From: Klebsiella michiganensis
GTDB lineage: Bacteria > Pseudomonadota > Gammaproteobacteria > Enterobacterales > Enterobacteriaceae
Length of the DNA stretch: 64,000 bases
NCBI RefSeq assembly: GCF_002925905.1
Contig: NZ_PRDB01000002.1
Span: forward strand, 248,001 to 312,000
Direction of reading: 5' to 3'
Shown here one piece after another: positions 10,201 through 19,601 of this stretch. The position numbers and the translations under genes are program-made. The notes beneath the pieces were generated by a model. It was not told the origin of the DNA. It saw only the letters and a list, made by a program, of their open reading frames with translations, and ran no database searches. Numbering within the stretch: position 1 is the first letter of the stretch; the number at the start of each line of letters is the position of its first letter.

Positions 10201-10987
10201 GGGTACGGGTCTGCGGAACGTTGGAACCCCAGGCGATAATATAGCTGGAGTTATACCAGTCGGCGGATTCCGGCACGTCGGTCTGCTCGCCCCAGGTCTG
10301 CGGTGACGCAGGCGGCAGGTCGCAGTACCAGTCGTAGAAGCTCAGGCAGGTGCCGCCGATCAGCGACAGATAGCGCGCGCCGGAGGCATAGGAGACCATT
10401 GACATCGCCGGAATAGGCGAGAAGCCCGCCACGCGGTCCGGGCCGTAGGTTTTGACGGTGTAGACGTTAGAGGCGGCAATCAGCTCGTTCACTTCCTGCC
10501 AGGACGAACGCACGAAACCGCCGCGGCCGCGCGCCTGCTTAAAGCTTTTCGCTTTGTCGGCGTCTTCAATAATAGAGGCCCAGGCATCCACCGGATCGCT
10601 GTGCTGAACTTTCGCTTCACGCCACATTTTCATCAGGCGTTTGCGCATCAGCGGATACTTCAGGCGGTTGGCGCTGTAAAGATACCAGGAGTAGCTGGCA
10701 CCGCGCGGGCAGCCGCGCGGCTCGTGGTTTGGCATATCCGGACGGGTGCGCGGATAGTCTGTCTGCTGGGTTTCCCAGGTAACCAGGCCATTTTTGACAT
10801 AAATCTTCCAGCTGCACGAACCGGTGCAGTTGACACCGTGGGTGGAGCGCACAACTTTATCGTGCTGCCAACGTTGACGGTATCCATCCTCCCAGTCCCG
10901 GTTGGTTTTTAGAAGCTGGCCGTGCCCATCGGCAAAGGTTTCACCCTTCTGTTTGAAGTAGCGAAACCGGTCCAGGAATTTACTCAT
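7244..10987 (-). CDS. narG: Respiratory nitrate reductase A alpha subunit NarG
   Basis: Catalytic subunit that reduces nitrate to nitrite with a bis-MGD molybdenum cofactor, supporting anaerobic respiration on the cytoplasmic membrane face. At 1247 residues it is full length. The FS0 [4Fe-4S] cluster is ligated by the histidine and cysteines of STHGVNCTGSCSW near residue 50. The Mo-ligand aspartate region is ESADWYNSSY. The start MSKFLDRFRYFKQKGE is the conserved one. narG is the first gene of the operon; a perfect FNR palindrome lies about 90 bp upstream and NarL heptamers lie further out, so induction by anaerobiosis and nitrate is expected. Confidence 0.98.
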   Translation of the reverse strand: MSKFLDRFRYFKQKGETFADGHGQLLKTNRDWEDGYRQRWQHDKVVRSTHGVNCTGSCSWKIYVKNGLVTWETQQTDYPRTRPDMPNHEPRGCPRGASYSWYLYSANRLKYPLMRKRLMKMWREAKVQHSDPVDAWASIIEDADKAKSFKQARGRGGFVRSSWQEVNELIAASNVYTVKTYGPDRVAGFSPIPAMSMVSYASGARYLSLIGGTCLSFYDWYCDLPPASPQTWGEQTDVPESADWYNSSYIIAWGSNVPQTRTPDAHFFTEVRYKGTKTVAITPDYAEIAKLCDLWLAPKQGTDAAMALAMGHVMLREFHLDKPSQYFTDYVRRYTDMPMLVMLEERDGYYAAGRMLRAADLVDALGQETNPEWKTVAFDEKGEITVPNGSIGFRWGDKGKWNLEQRDGKTGEDVELRLSLLGGHDDIANVGFPYFGGEGTEHFNKVELENVLLHKLPVKRLQKADGSSVLVTTVYDLTMANYGLDRGLGDENCASSYDDVKAYTPAWAEKITGVSRAHIIRTAREFADNADKTHGRSMIIVGAGLNHWFHLDMNYRGLINMLIFCGCVGQSGGGWAHYVGQEKLRPQTGWQPLAFALDWQRPARHMNSTSYFYNHSSQWRYETVTAQELLSPLADKSRYSGHLIDFNVRAERMGWLPSAPQLGTNPLRIAEEAKKAGMTPVDYTVKSLKEGSIRFAAEQPENGKNHPRNLFIWRSNLLGSSGKGHEYMLKYLLGTENGIQGKDLGKQGGVKPEEVEWKDNGLDGKLDLVVTLDFRLSSTCLYSDIVLPTATWYEKDDMNTSDMHPFIHPLSAAVDPAWESKSDWDIYKDIAKKFSEVCVGHLGKETDVVTLPIQHDSAAELAQPLDVKDWKKGECDLIPGKTAPHILTVERDYPATYERFTSIGPLMEKIGNGGKGIAWNTQSEMDLLRKLNYTKADGPAKGQPMLNTAIDAAEMILTLAPETNGHVAVKAWAALSEFTGRDHTHLATNKEEEKIRFRDIQAQPRKIISSPTWSGLEDEHVSYNAGYTNVHELIPWRTLSGRQQLYQDHQWMRDFGESLLVYRPPIDTRSVKTVMGAKSNGNPEKALNFLTPHQKWGIHSTYSDNLLMLTLSRGGPIVWMSEADAKDLGIEDNDWIEVFNSNGALTARAVVSQRVPAGMTMMYHAQERIVNLPGSEITEQRGGIHNSVTRITPKPTHMIGGYAQLAYGFNYYGTVGSNRDEFVVVRKMKNINWLDGEGNDQVQESVK

Positions 10988-11078
10988 CGGGTCTCTCCTG
11001 TGTGGAGCCTGACGGCTCTCTGATAAATCGACATTGCTGGATTTGCAGCGAAGGTAACGCTATGAAAGAGGGAGAGAA

Positions 11079-11092
11079 TTGATAACGATCAA
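11079..11092 (-). promoter_or_regulatory. FNR box of the narG promoter
   Basis: TTGATAACGATCAA matches the TTGAT-N4-ATCAA consensus in all ten specified positions. Centred about 98 bp before the narG ATG, it would place a class II (-41.5) start near 11044. The E. coli narG promoter is arranged the same way. Confidence 0.85.
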
Positions 11093-11235
11093 GACGATAT
11101 GGCTTATAAAAACGGGTTAACACAGTAATTACCACCAAAGTAGTATTTATTTCTATTTTTTATTTTATTGATTAACAAAGATATTTTTCATAAAAGCCTG
11201 CAGAAAATAAGGATTAGCGATCCGCCATGGTATTA

Positions 11236-11252
11236 AGGGGTAGATACCCCTG
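11236..11252. promoter_or_regulatory. Paired NarL heptamers upstream of narG
   Basis: AGGGGTA at 11236-11242 and TACCCCT at 11246-11252 both fit the NarL/NarP heptamer TACYNMT, in opposite orientations separated by 3 bp. They lie about 150 bp upstream of the narG FNR box, near the distance of the upstream NarL site in E. coli, where IHF bends the intervening DNA. The second heptamer overlaps the perfect stem at 11247-11279. Confidence 0.6.
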
Positions 11253-11334
11253 AAGTCATTTTTTCTGTGACTTCAGGGGGCTTTTAAAATTACCCTATAC
11301 CATTAGTATGTTGTAACTAAAAAATAAACGCTAA

Positions 11335-11362
11335 AAAGGGCGCAAATACCGTTGCGCCCTTT
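11335..11362 (-). terminator. Rho-independent terminator of narK
   Basis: An 11-bp perfect stem (AAAGGGCGCAA / TTGCGCCCTTT) with a 6-nt loop is followed on the minus strand by five T. It begins about 20 bp after the narK stop and insulates narK from narGHJI. Confidence 0.88.
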
Positions 11363-11383
11363 GCAGAAACTCAGAAAGAAATA

Positions 11384-12772
11384 TTATTTCTGCTTGCGTC
11401 CGTAGACTGCCCAGGTAATCACCACGCAGGCGATATAGAACACCAGGAAGACCTTCATAGCGCCGGCCGGTGAGCCGGTTAAATCCAGCGAAATACCAAA
11501 CGCTTTTGGAATAAAGAAGCCGCCAATCGCGCCAATCGCCGAAATAAAGCCCAGCGCCGCCGCCGTATCGGTCGCCGCTTCACGCATGGCCTGCGCTTCG
11601 CTGCCGCCCTGCGCCTTAACGCGATCCATGGTCATTTTGCGGAAGATAACCGAGATCATCTGGAAGGTAGACGCGCTGCCCAGACCGGCGGTCAGGAACA
11701 GCACCATAAATACCGCGAAGAAGGCAATAAAGTTGCCGCCCTCGCCGTGGGCCGGCAGCGTCAGGAACAGCAGGCCGCAGAAGATAGCCATAACCACGAA
11801 GTTCACCAGCGTCACGCGAGTCCCGCCGAGGCGGTCGGAGATCGCCCCGCCGGTCGAGCGCGCCAGGGCGCCGATAAACGGCCCGAAGAACGCATAGTGC
11901 AGAATCTGCACATCCGGAAACTGGGTCTTCGACAGCATGGCGAAGCCCGCCGAGAAGCCGATAAACGAGCCGAAGGTGGCAAGATAGAGCAGCGCCATAA
12001 TCCACAGATGGGCGCGCTTCAGTACCGGTAGCTGCTCGCTCAGCGACGCCTTCGACGCCGACAGATCGTTCATAAAGAACCACGCCGCCAGGGTGAAGAT
12101 AATCAGGAACGGCACCCAGATCCACGCCGCGTTTTCCAGATACAGCATGGAACCGTCCGGCTGCTCGCTGCCGGTACCGCCAAAGACGGCGAAGATCGAC
12201 AGCGAAATCACCAGAGGGGCAACCAGCTGCATTACGCTGACGCCCATGTTCCCGAGGCCGCCGTTGATGCCCAGCGCGCCGCCCTGCTTCTGCTTCGGAA
12301 AGAAGAAGCTGATGTTAGCCATGCTGGAAGCAAAGTTCGCCCCCGCAAAACCGCAGAGCAGTGAAATAATCACGAAAACGCTGAAGGGCGTAGAGGTATC
12401 CTGTACCGCAAAGCCCAACCAGACGCAGGGCACGATCATGATCCCGGTACTGAACGCGGTCCAGCGACGTCCGCCGAACAGCGGTACCATAAACGCGTAA
12501 GGCACGCGCAGCAGCGCGCCGGAGAGCGCCGGGAGCGCGGTCAGCATAAACAACTGGTCGGTGGTAAACTGAAAGCCGACTTTATTCAGGTTGACGGCAA
12601 CGGCGCTGAACAACATCCAGACGCAGAATGCCAGCAAAAGACACGGGACGGAGATCCACAGATTGCGGCTGGCGACGCGATGACCGCGCTGCTGCCAGAA
12701 TTCAGGATCTTCGGGATGCCAGTCGCTAATGACTGAACTGTTAGTCTTCTCCGGGATTGAAGAGTGACTCAT
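11384..12772 (-). CDS. narK: Nitrate/nitrite antiporter NarK
   Basis: Major-facilitator transporter of the NNP family that brings nitrate in and exports nitrite during nitrate respiration. Twelve hydrophobic segments can be followed. The nitrate-signature regions GFAGANFASSMANISFFFPK and GALGINGGLGNMGVS are present, and the substrate-binding arginines fall in LRVPYAFMVP and GALARSTGGAISDRLG. The ATG at 12772 is chosen because AGAGG sits 5 nt before it; an in-frame GTG two codons earlier overlaps that site. The product has 462 residues. It is transcribed ahead of narG and divergently from narX, as in E. coli. Confidence 0.96.
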   Translation of the reverse strand: MSHSSIPEKTNSSVISDWHPEDPEFWQQRGHRVASRNLWISVPCLLLAFCVWMLFSAVAVNLNKVGFQFTTDQLFMLTALPALSGALLRVPYAFMVPLFGGRRWTAFSTGIMIVPCVWLGFAVQDTSTPFSVFVIISLLCGFAGANFASSMANISFFFPKQKQGGALGINGGLGNMGVSVMQLVAPLVISLSIFAVFGGTGSEQPDGSMLYLENAAWIWVPFLIIFTLAAWFFMNDLSASKASLSEQLPVLKRAHLWIMALLYLATFGSFIGFSAGFAMLSKTQFPDVQILHYAFFGPFIGALARSTGGAISDRLGGTRVTLVNFVVMAIFCGLLFLTLPAHGEGGNFIAFFAVFMVLFLTAGLGSASTFQMISVIFRKMTMDRVKAQGGSEAQAMREAATDTAAALGFISAIGAIGGFFIPKAFGISLDLTGSPAGAMKVFLVFYIACVVITWAVYGRKQK

Positions 12773-12832
12773 AGACACCTCTAATAATTCATATTAACCC
12801 TGGCTACCTTATGGGTTACAGGCGGCGGTAAG

Positions 12833-12846
12833 TTGATATAAATCAA
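12833..12846 (-). promoter_or_regulatory. FNR box of the narK promoter
   Basis: TTGATATAAATCAA is a perfect TTGAT-N4-ATCAA palindrome. Its centre is about 68 bp from the narK ATG, consistent with a -41.5 activating site and a start near 12798. Confidence 0.83.
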
Positions 12847-12988
12847 AGGAAAAGTTGGCGCTAATTTGGCTAAAAAAAACGCATCACCCGAAGTGAGTAG
12901 CTATTTCTGCGTAAAAAAGTGTGGTTTTTCACGCCAGTGCTGGCATTGCCCGAACGTCTGCCACCAGCCCATCACACCCTGACAATTA

Positions 12989-13015
12989 AGGGGTAATCCT
13001 TTAGGGGTATGGGTA
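12989..13015. promoter_or_regulatory. Cluster of NarL-type heptamers in the narK-narX interval
   Basis: AGGGGTA occurs at 12989-12995 and 13003-13009, and ATGGGTA at 13009-13015. All are reverse complements of the TACYNMT heptamer and lie within 27 bp, just upstream of narX and far upstream of narK. They are likely NarL/NarP sites that could serve both divergent genes. Confidence 0.6.
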
Positions 13016-13083
13016 TACTCCAGGGGATGTCCGAGAATAAGCGCCACTCCCGGATGATTTGCCGGTCAGGAGCCTCATACCCC

Positions 13084-14862
13084 ATGTTGAAACGTCTTTT
13101 TACGCCGCTAACGCTGGTTAATCAACTCGCGTTAATCGTTCTGTTAGCCACGGTCATCGGCGTCGCCGGAATGGCGATCTCTTCTCGCCTGGTGCACGGC
13201 GTTCAGGGCAGCGCGCATGCGATTAATAAAGCCGGCTCGCTGCGCATGCAGAGCTACCGCCTGCTGGCGGCAGTACCGCTGGGCGAGAGCGATCAAAAGC
13301 TGCTCGATGAAATGACGGCCACCGTTTTTAGCCCGGAACTGCAGTACGCCGCCCGCCATGACGATCAGCAGCGCCAGCTTCAGGCGTTACAGCACTACTG
13401 GCAGCTGGAGCTGGCGCCGGGAATGCGCAGGGCGCAAAATCAGGCCTCGGTCGCGACGGATGTCGCTGGCTTTGTCGATCGCATCGACCAACTGGTGACC
13501 GCTTTCGATCACACCACCGAGGAGCGGATTAAACACGTGGTCTGGATCCAGCGCATCATGGCCGTGGGGATGGCGCTGCTGCTGGTGTTTACCATCGTCT
13601 GGCTGCGCGCCCGCCTGCTACGCCCGTGGAAACAGCTGCTCGGCATGGCCCGAGCGGTGAGCCGACGCGATTTTACCCAGCGCGCGCAGATTAGCGGACG
13701 CAACGAGATGGCGACGCTCGGTATGGCGCTGAACAATATGTCTGAAGAGCTGGCGGAGAGCTATTCGGTGCTTGAACGCCGGGTGCAGGAAAAAACCGCC
13801 GGTCTGGAGCAGAAAAACGAGATCCTCGCCTTCCTGTGGCAGGCCAACCGCCGACTGCACTCGAACGCGCCGCTCTGCGAGCGCATTTCGCCCGTTCTTA
13901 ACGGGTTACAGGGGCTAACCCTGCTGCGCGATATTGAAGTTCGCGTTTACGATATGGAAGATGAAGACAACCATCAGGAGTTTTCCTGCCACTCCGATAT
14001 TCAGTGCGACGACAGAGGCTGCTATCTGTGTCCGCGCGATCTGCCGCCGCTGCCGGATACCGGCACCACCTTAAAATGGCGGCTGTCGGATGCCCATAAT
14101 CAGTACGGTATTTTGCTGGCCACCCTGCCCGCCGGGCGGCATCTGAGCCACGATCAGCAGCAGCTGGTGGATACGCTGGTTGAACAACTCACCGGCACCC
14201 TCGCCCTCGATCGCCATCAGGAGCGCCAGCAGCAGCTTATCGTGATGGAGGAGCGCGCCACTATCGCCCGCGAGCTCCACGACTCCATCGCCCAGTCGCT
14301 CTCCTGTATGAAAATGCAGGTTAGCTGCCTGCAGATGCAGGGCGACGATCTGCCGGAAGCGAGCCGCCAGCTGCTGGGGCAAATCCGTAATGAACTCAAT
14401 ACCTCCTGGGCCCAGCTGCGCGAACTGCTGACGACCTTCCGGCTACAGCTCACCGAACCGGGGCTGCGCCCGGCGCTGGAGGCCAGCTGCCGGGAATACA
14501 GCGCCCACTTCGGTTTTACGGTACGCCTGGATTATCAGCTGCCGCCGCGTTTTGTTCCATCGCATCAGGCCATTCATCTGCTGCAAATCGCCCGGGAAGC
14601 GCTCAGCAACGCGCTGAAACACGCCAATGCCACCGACGTCAGCGTTACCGTGGCGTTGCGGGACAATCAGGTCCGGCTGACGGTGGCCGATAACGGTCGC
14701 GGCGTGCCGGATCACGCGGAGCGCAGCAACCACTACGGCCTGATTATCATGCGCGATCGCGCGCAGAGCCTGCGCGGGGACTGTCAGGTTCGGCGTCGGG
14801 AAACCGGCGGTACCGAAGTGGTGGTCACTTTTATCCCTGAAAAATCGTTTTCAATCCAATAA
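13084..14862 (+). CDS. narX: Nitrate/nitrite sensor histidine kinase NarX
   Basis: Membrane sensor that phosphorylates NarL when periplasmic nitrate or nitrite is bound. The 592-residue product has TM1 near residues 15-35, a periplasmic ligand region containing the P-box ([16 protein letters not shown]), TM2 near 150-170, HAMP, and a cysteine-rich central module ([10 protein letters not shown]). The HisKA_3 dimerisation domain has the phospho-histidine at residue 399 ([11 protein letters not shown]), and the ATPase domain has NALKHA and DNGRGVP. The ATG at 13084 gives the conserved [14 protein letters not shown]. An earlier in-frame start at 13009 adds 25 unconserved residues and lies on the NarL heptamers. 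narL follows after 10 bp. Confidence 0.96.
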   Translation: MLKRLFTPLTLVNQLALIVLLATVIGVAGMAISSRLVHGVQGSAHAINKAGSLRMQSYRLLAAVPLGESDQKLLDEMTATVFSPELQYAARHDDQQRQLQALQHYWQLELAPGMRRAQNQASVATDVAGFVDRIDQLVTAFDHTTEERIKHVVWIQRIMAVGMALLLVFTIVWLRARLLRPWKQLLGMARAVSRRDFTQRAQISGRNEMATLGMALNNMSEELAESYSVLERRVQEKTAGLEQKNEILAFLWQANRRLHSNAPLCERISPVLNGLQGLTLLRDIEVRVYDMEDEDNHQEFSCHSDIQCDDRGCYLCPRDLPPLPDTGTTLKWRLSDAHNQYGILLATLPAGRHLSHDQQQLVDTLVEQLTGTLALDRHQERQQQLIVMEERATIARELHDSIAQSLSCMKMQVSCLQMQGDDLPEASRQLLGQIRNELNTSWAQLRELLTTFRLQLTEPGLRPALEASCREYSAHFGFTVRLDYQLPPRFVPSHQAIHLLQIAREALSNALKHANATDVSVTVALRDNQVRLTVADNGRGVPDHAERSNHYGLIIMRDRAQSLRGDCQVRRRETGGTEVVVTFIPEKSFSIQ

Positions 14863-14872
14863 GGAGAACTTC

Positions 14873-15523
14873 ATGAGTCAACAGGAACGGGCAACCATCC
14901 TTCTCATCGACGATCACCCGATGCTGCGCACCGGCGTCAAACAGCTGATCAGCATGGCCCCGGACATCCAGGTTATCGGCGAAGCCAGCAACGGCGAGCA
15001 AGGGATTGCGATGGCGGAATCATTAGATCCCGATTTGATTCTGCTGGATCTCAATATGCCGGGCATGAACGGTCTGGAAACCCTCGACAAGCTGCGCGAA
15101 AAGTCGCTTTCCGGCCGCGTGGTGGTATTTAGCGTTTCCAATCATGAAGAAGATGTGGTGACCGCTCTGAAACGCGGCGCCGACGGCTATCTGCTGAAGG
15201 ATATGGAACCGGAAGATCTGCTGAAGGCGCTGCAGCAGGCCGCGGCAGGCGAAATGGTGCTCAGCGAAGCGTTAACCCCGGTGCTGGCTGCCAGCCTGCG
15301 CGCTAATCGCGCCACCTCGGACCGCGACATCAGCCAGCTGACCCCGCGCGAACGCGATATTCTCAAGCTGATTGCCCAGGGCCTGCCGAACAAAATGATC
15401 GCCCGCCGTCTGGACATCACCGAAAGCACGGTCAAAGTCCACGTCAAGCATATGCTCAAGAAAATGAAGCTGAAATCGCGCGTGGAAGCGGCGGTTTGGG
15501 TCCATCAGGAGCGCGTATTCTAG
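14873..15523 (+). CDS. narL: Nitrate/nitrite response regulator NarL
   Basis: Transcription factor phosphorylated by NarX/NarQ; it activates narG and narK and represses alternative anaerobic respiration genes. It has 216 residues. In the receiver domain (1-130) the phospho-acceptor Asp59 lies in [11 protein letters not shown] LuxR-type helix-turn-helix runs from about 150 ([20 protein letters not shown], then [14 protein letters not shown]). A good ribosome-binding site (AAGGAGAA) precedes the ATG. It is co-transcribed with narX, and its stop overlaps the convergent ychO stop by 4 bp. Confidence 0.97.
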   Translation: MSQQERATILLIDDHPMLRTGVKQLISMAPDIQVIGEASNGEQGIAMAESLDPDLILLDLNMPGMNGLETLDKLREKSLSGRVVVFSVSNHEEDVVTALKRGADGYLLKDMEPEDLLKALQQAAAGEMVLSEALTPVLAASLRANRATSDRDISQLTPRERDILKLIAQGLPNKMIARRLDITESTVKVHVKHMLKKMKLKSRVEAAVWVHQERVF

Positions 15524-16899
15524 GGCAGATGCTGCCACGACACGCCCTCGGCCGGTACCCGTACCAACGGCTCAGTCAGCGCCAGTGCGATCTCATTGGA
15601 TGAGACGCGCTGACCCGTTTTATCCTCCACCACCAGCGAAAGATGCCAGCGGTTGCTCGCCCCGGCTTCGCTGCTCCAGCGCGGCATAATCACGGTCCAG
15701 CCGTCCGTACTGTTCGCCTCAATTGGCGATGTCAGGCTTAGCGCCTGGGTGTCCCCCTGCCAGCTCAGCGACTTAATGCCGTGCAGGCTGCGAATCTGCA
15801 GTTTCAGCTGCACCGTTTCCCCGGGCTGAAGATCCCAGGGCGGCGTCGCCAGATAAACCGACAGCGTTTTACGCTGGCGATATTCAACGACCGGCAGGTT
15901 ATCCCGTTCCGGGCTGTCGTAGCGGCTGCCGCGAAGCGATCGGCTAACGGCGACTTCATCGGCCGCCAGCTGCTGCTTCAGCGGGACGCCGAAGCGATAG
16001 TTCAGCTTCAGCCCGACATCATTTTGGCTGACGCCGCTCTCGCCCTGCTTATGCTTAGCCGTGACCGTCACCAGCGGAACGGGAGTGTAATTCAGCCCCA
16101 CCGACACCGCGACCGGGTTATGGTAGCCGGTACCCGAATGGAACAGATCGACGCTATCGCCAAAATACTGCTCCACGCTGACGCTGGTATTAATGTGCTG
16201 ATAAAACGGCAGCCGCGCCTGGGCGGTGACATCGTAGCCGCTCGCCATACGCTGCTGCTGGGTCAGGCTACTCCCCTGCTGCCAGCCGCCGAGCGGCTGG
16301 TAGTAGTTCGCCGACAGGCGCAGCGACTCACCCCAGGCTTCGGCCCCGACGCTGCCGCGCGCCATCCGATCGTCCAGGGCTTTATCGTAGAAAGAGTTGT
16401 AGCCCAGCAGCCAGGAGCCCATCCGCCAGCGCTGGCCGAGACCAATATTGCCGACCAGACCCGTATCCCGCTGGGTGACCGAGTACTGATTCCAGGTAAG
16501 GTAGTCGCCGTTATCCTGCAGAGGGACAAACCAGCTCCCTTTGCTGCCGGTAAAATTGCCCTCTTTATCCACCAGCAGATCGACGTTGGCGTTGCCCCAC
16601 GGCGAAAGCCAGTTCTCCAGCTGGTGGCTGACCTCGTTCCCCAGTTTACCGATGGCAAATACTCGCGCCTGTTCGCTGGTTGTCAGCCCGTTATCGCTCA
16701 TACTGGCTTCGCCAAATTTCTTCGCCATCTCGGCAAAGTGCTTTGCGTCGTCGTCGACCTGCGGCGCCAGGCCGAGGTCGGGTAAGCTCTCAGGCGCGCC
16801 GGAGAACGCCTGATTATCCTGCAGCGCGCGGGCGGGCGCGCCTGCCAGCAGCAGGAGAAGCGGTAAATACGGGGTTATGCGGAACGACAGAGAGCTCAA
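15520..16899 (-). CDS. ychO: YchO, inverse autotransporter / intimin-invasin-like outer-membrane protein
   Basis: Predicted outer-membrane beta-barrel protein of the inverse-autotransporter group; its role in adhesion or invasion is suggested only by family. The 459-residue product has an N-terminal signal peptide (hydrophobic [16 protein letters not shown]) and a barrel domain of about residues 75-320 with typical signatures ([35 protein letters not shown]). A single Ig-like C-terminal domain follows. A TTG at 16899 is used because an in-frame stop lies just upstream and no ATG precedes the signal peptide. The gene is convergent with narL, its E. coli neighbour too. Confidence 0.88.
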   Translation of the reverse strand: MSSLSFRITPYLPLLLLLAGAPARALQDNQAFSGAPESLPDLGLAPQVDDDAKHFAEMAKKFGEASMSDNGLTTSEQARVFAIGKLGNEVSHQLENWLSPWGNANVDLLVDKEGNFTGSKGSWFVPLQDNGDYLTWNQYSVTQRDTGLVGNIGLGQRWRMGSWLLGYNSFYDKALDDRMARGSVGAEAWGESLRLSANYYQPLGGWQQGSSLTQQQRMASGYDVTAQARLPFYQHINTSVSVEQYFGDSVDLFHSGTGYHNPVAVSVGLNYTPVPLVTVTAKHKQGESGVSQNDVGLKLNYRFGVPLKQQLAADEVAVSRSLRGSRYDSPERDNLPVVEYRQRKTLSVYLATPPWDLQPGETVQLKLQIRSLHGIKSLSWQGDTQALSLTSPIEANSTDGWTVIMPRWSSEAGASNRWHLSLVVEDKTGQRVSSNEIALALTEPLVRVPAEGVSWQHLP

Positions 16900-17001
16900 A
16901 TCGGTTACGTCTACTCACGAAGTGGTGGCGGCAAAACCTAAGTTTATCGTTTTTTGCCCGCCCTCGCAGCCTCTGGCGCGATTCCAGGAATATGCTGAAT
17001 C

Positions 17002-19601
17002 TCAGGCCTCAACCCGCTTCGCCGCCAGCAGCGCCTTAAGCTCCGGGAGACAGGAACCGCAGTTGGTGCCGCATTTGAGTTTCGCCCCAGCGCGGCAGGC
17101 GTACGGCAGCCGCTGGCAATCGCTTCGCCTATCGCCCGTTCGCCCACGCTAAAGCAGCTGCAGATAATGCGCCCGCGCGGCATCTCATCGCCGCCTTTTC
17201 TGCCGCTCAATAGTGCATGGCGCCGGGCGGCGTTCTGCGGCGGGGTGCGAAACGCGGCGTGAATCCACTCGGCATCAATAGCCGGCTCGCTGGCGTCGCT
17301 CCACCAGCCGAGCATCAGCTCTCCCCCCTGCCACGCCAGCAGGTTCCAGACGTTGCCGCCTTCGGCTACCTGCATCTGCCATCCCTGCCGCTGACACCAG
17401 CCCACAAGCCAGTCGCGGGAGCGGGTATCCCCCGCCAGCGAAAGATGGATAACGCCCTGCGCCGCCCGCCGCCGCCAGTGCAGCGAGGCGGGGAGCGGAA
17501 CCGGCTGGCGAGCAAAAAGCTCGCCTTTCCACGCCGGCAGCCAGGCGGCTATCGCTACCGCCGCCTGTTTACTTTCCGGCTGCCCGGAGTGCGGGTCGGT
17601 GACCGCCCTCAGCAGGTTATTCACCCGTCCCTGGCGAGCATACTGATCATTCCAGTGCATCGGCACAAACAGCGACCCGGGACGCTGGCCAGCGCTGATT
17701 GTCACTTTTGCTACCATCACCCCATTCGGTGAGCGGACCCGCGCCAGTTCACCTTCCAGCAGCTGATAGCGCGTCGCGTCCGCTGGCGCGACTTCCACCA
17801 CCGGTTCGCTAATATGCTGCATCAGACGCGGCACCGCGCCAGTGCGGGTCATGGTGTGCCACTGATCGCGGATCCGCCCGCTGTTGAGGATCAGCGGATA
17901 GAACGCATCGGTGACCGCCCGAGTGGGCTGTGGTGTCACCGGGACCATGCGCAGTTTGCCGCTGCGGTGCCACCCCTTGAGCAAACCCCAGCTTGCATGG
18001 CTGCGGCTCACCGGCCAGCGCACCGGTTCCAGCGCATCCCACGCTTCGCGGCTGAGATCCGCCAGTCCGCCGATGTCAAACGCCCGCTGGCCATCGTTTT
18101 CATATCCTGAAAGCGCGGCGTGTTCGCTGAACACCTCGTGCGGATGCTGCCAGGCAAAGGCGGAGCCGAAGCCCAGCGCCTGGGCCACGCGGGCGACGAT
18201 CCACCAGTCGGCTCTGGCCTCCCCCGGCGGCGGCATGAAAGCGCGCTGGCGTGAGATCCGCCGTTCGGAGTTGGTTACCGTGCCGCTCTTCTCCCCCCAC
18301 GCCAGCGCGGGAAAGCGGATATGGGCAAAGCGTCCGGTATCGGTAGCGGCGGCGACGTCGGAAACGATGACCAGCGGACAGGCCGCCAGCGCTTCGCTTA
18401 CCGCATGGCTGTCCGGCAGCGACACCACCGGATTGGTGCCCATAATCCACACCGCTTTCACCTCGCCGCGGCCAATGGCGGCGAACAGATCCACCGCCGT
18501 CAGCCCCGGCGTTTGCGCCAGACGTTCGGTCCCCCAGAAGCGCGCCAGACGCCGTAAATCATCGGTTTCAAAATTCATATGCGCCGCCAGCATGGTCGCC
18601 AGCCCGCCCACCTCGCGCCCGCCCATGGCGTTAGGTTGTCCGGTCAGCGAAAAAGGCCCGCAGCCCGGGCGTCCAAATTTCCCGCTCGCCAGGTGAACGT
18701 TGATGATAGCGTTGCATTTATCGCTGCCGCTGGCGGACTGGTTAATCCCCATGGTATAGAGCGTGATGGCGCGCGGAGCGGCGATAAACTCGCTGTAGAA
18801 ATCGGCGACCTGCTGTCGCGGCAGGCCGCAGAACTGCGCTACTTTGTCGAGGTCCCAGTTCCGGGCGATAGCCAGCGCCTGCGGCGCATCGCTGAAATCA
18901 CCGCTGATGGCGCCGCTGGCGGCAATGGAGTTCAGCAGGCCGACAAACAGCCCGCCGTCGCTGCCGGGAGCCAGCGCCAGATGCCGGTCCGCGATATCGC
19001 AGGTGGCGGTCCGACGCGGATCAATGACCACCACCCGCATCTGCGGATTGTCGCGCTTCGCCTGCGCCAGCCGCTGATAGAGTACCGGATGCGCCCAAGC
19101 GGCGTTCGACCCGACCAGCACCACCAGATCGCTGTTTTCCACGTCCTCATAGCTGCACGGCACCACATCAGCGCCCAGTGCCCGTTTGTAGCCGGTAACC
19201 GCTGAAGACATGCACAGCCGCGAATTGGTATCGATATTTGCCGCGCCGATAAACCCCTTCATCAGCTTATTCGCCGCGTAGTAGTCTTCGGTCAGCAGCT
19301 GGCCGGAGGCATAAAACGCCACCGCCTGCGGCCCGTGACGGTCGATGACCTCCCGCAGGCGCGAACCCGCCGCCGCCAGCGCCTGGGTCCAGGTTGCGCG
19401 CTCGCCGTCGACTTCCGGGAAGAGCAATCTTCCCGCCAGGCCGACCGTTTCGCCCAGCGCCGCCCCCTTCACGCACAGGCGTCCAACGTTTGCCGGGTGC
19501 TGCTCATCCCCGCGTACGGTAACCTGGCCATCGGCATTCAGGCTGGCGATAACGCCGCAGCCGACTCCGCAATAGGGACACGTGGTCCTGGTTTCCGTCA
19601 T
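17002..19601 (-). CDS. nasA: Assimilatory nitrate reductase catalytic subunit NasA, frameshifted near the 3' end
   Basis: Molybdopterin nitrate reductase of the assimilatory pathway (nitrate to nitrite, cytoplasm). The N-terminal [4Fe-4S] motif CPYCGVGCGV precedes the bis-MGD domains, and a second Fe-S (BFD-like) domain lies at the C-terminus (ICSCFSVGERAI). The frame breaks at a CCCC run (17085-17088, GGGG in the message). As given, translation continues out of frame to 16944 and loses the last two cluster cysteines. Adding one G restores AKLKCGTNCGSC and a stop at 17002, for 866 residues, the length I recall for Klebsiella NasA. Either a sequencing error or a real loss. The start ATG at 19601 shares a base with the nasB stop. 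Confidence 0.88.

Noticed and set aside
13009-13083. Longer narX start at 13009
   Set aside because: The extra 25 residues lie on NarL heptamers and match nothing in the family, while the ATG at 13084 gives the conserved N-terminus and places the phospho-histidine at 399.
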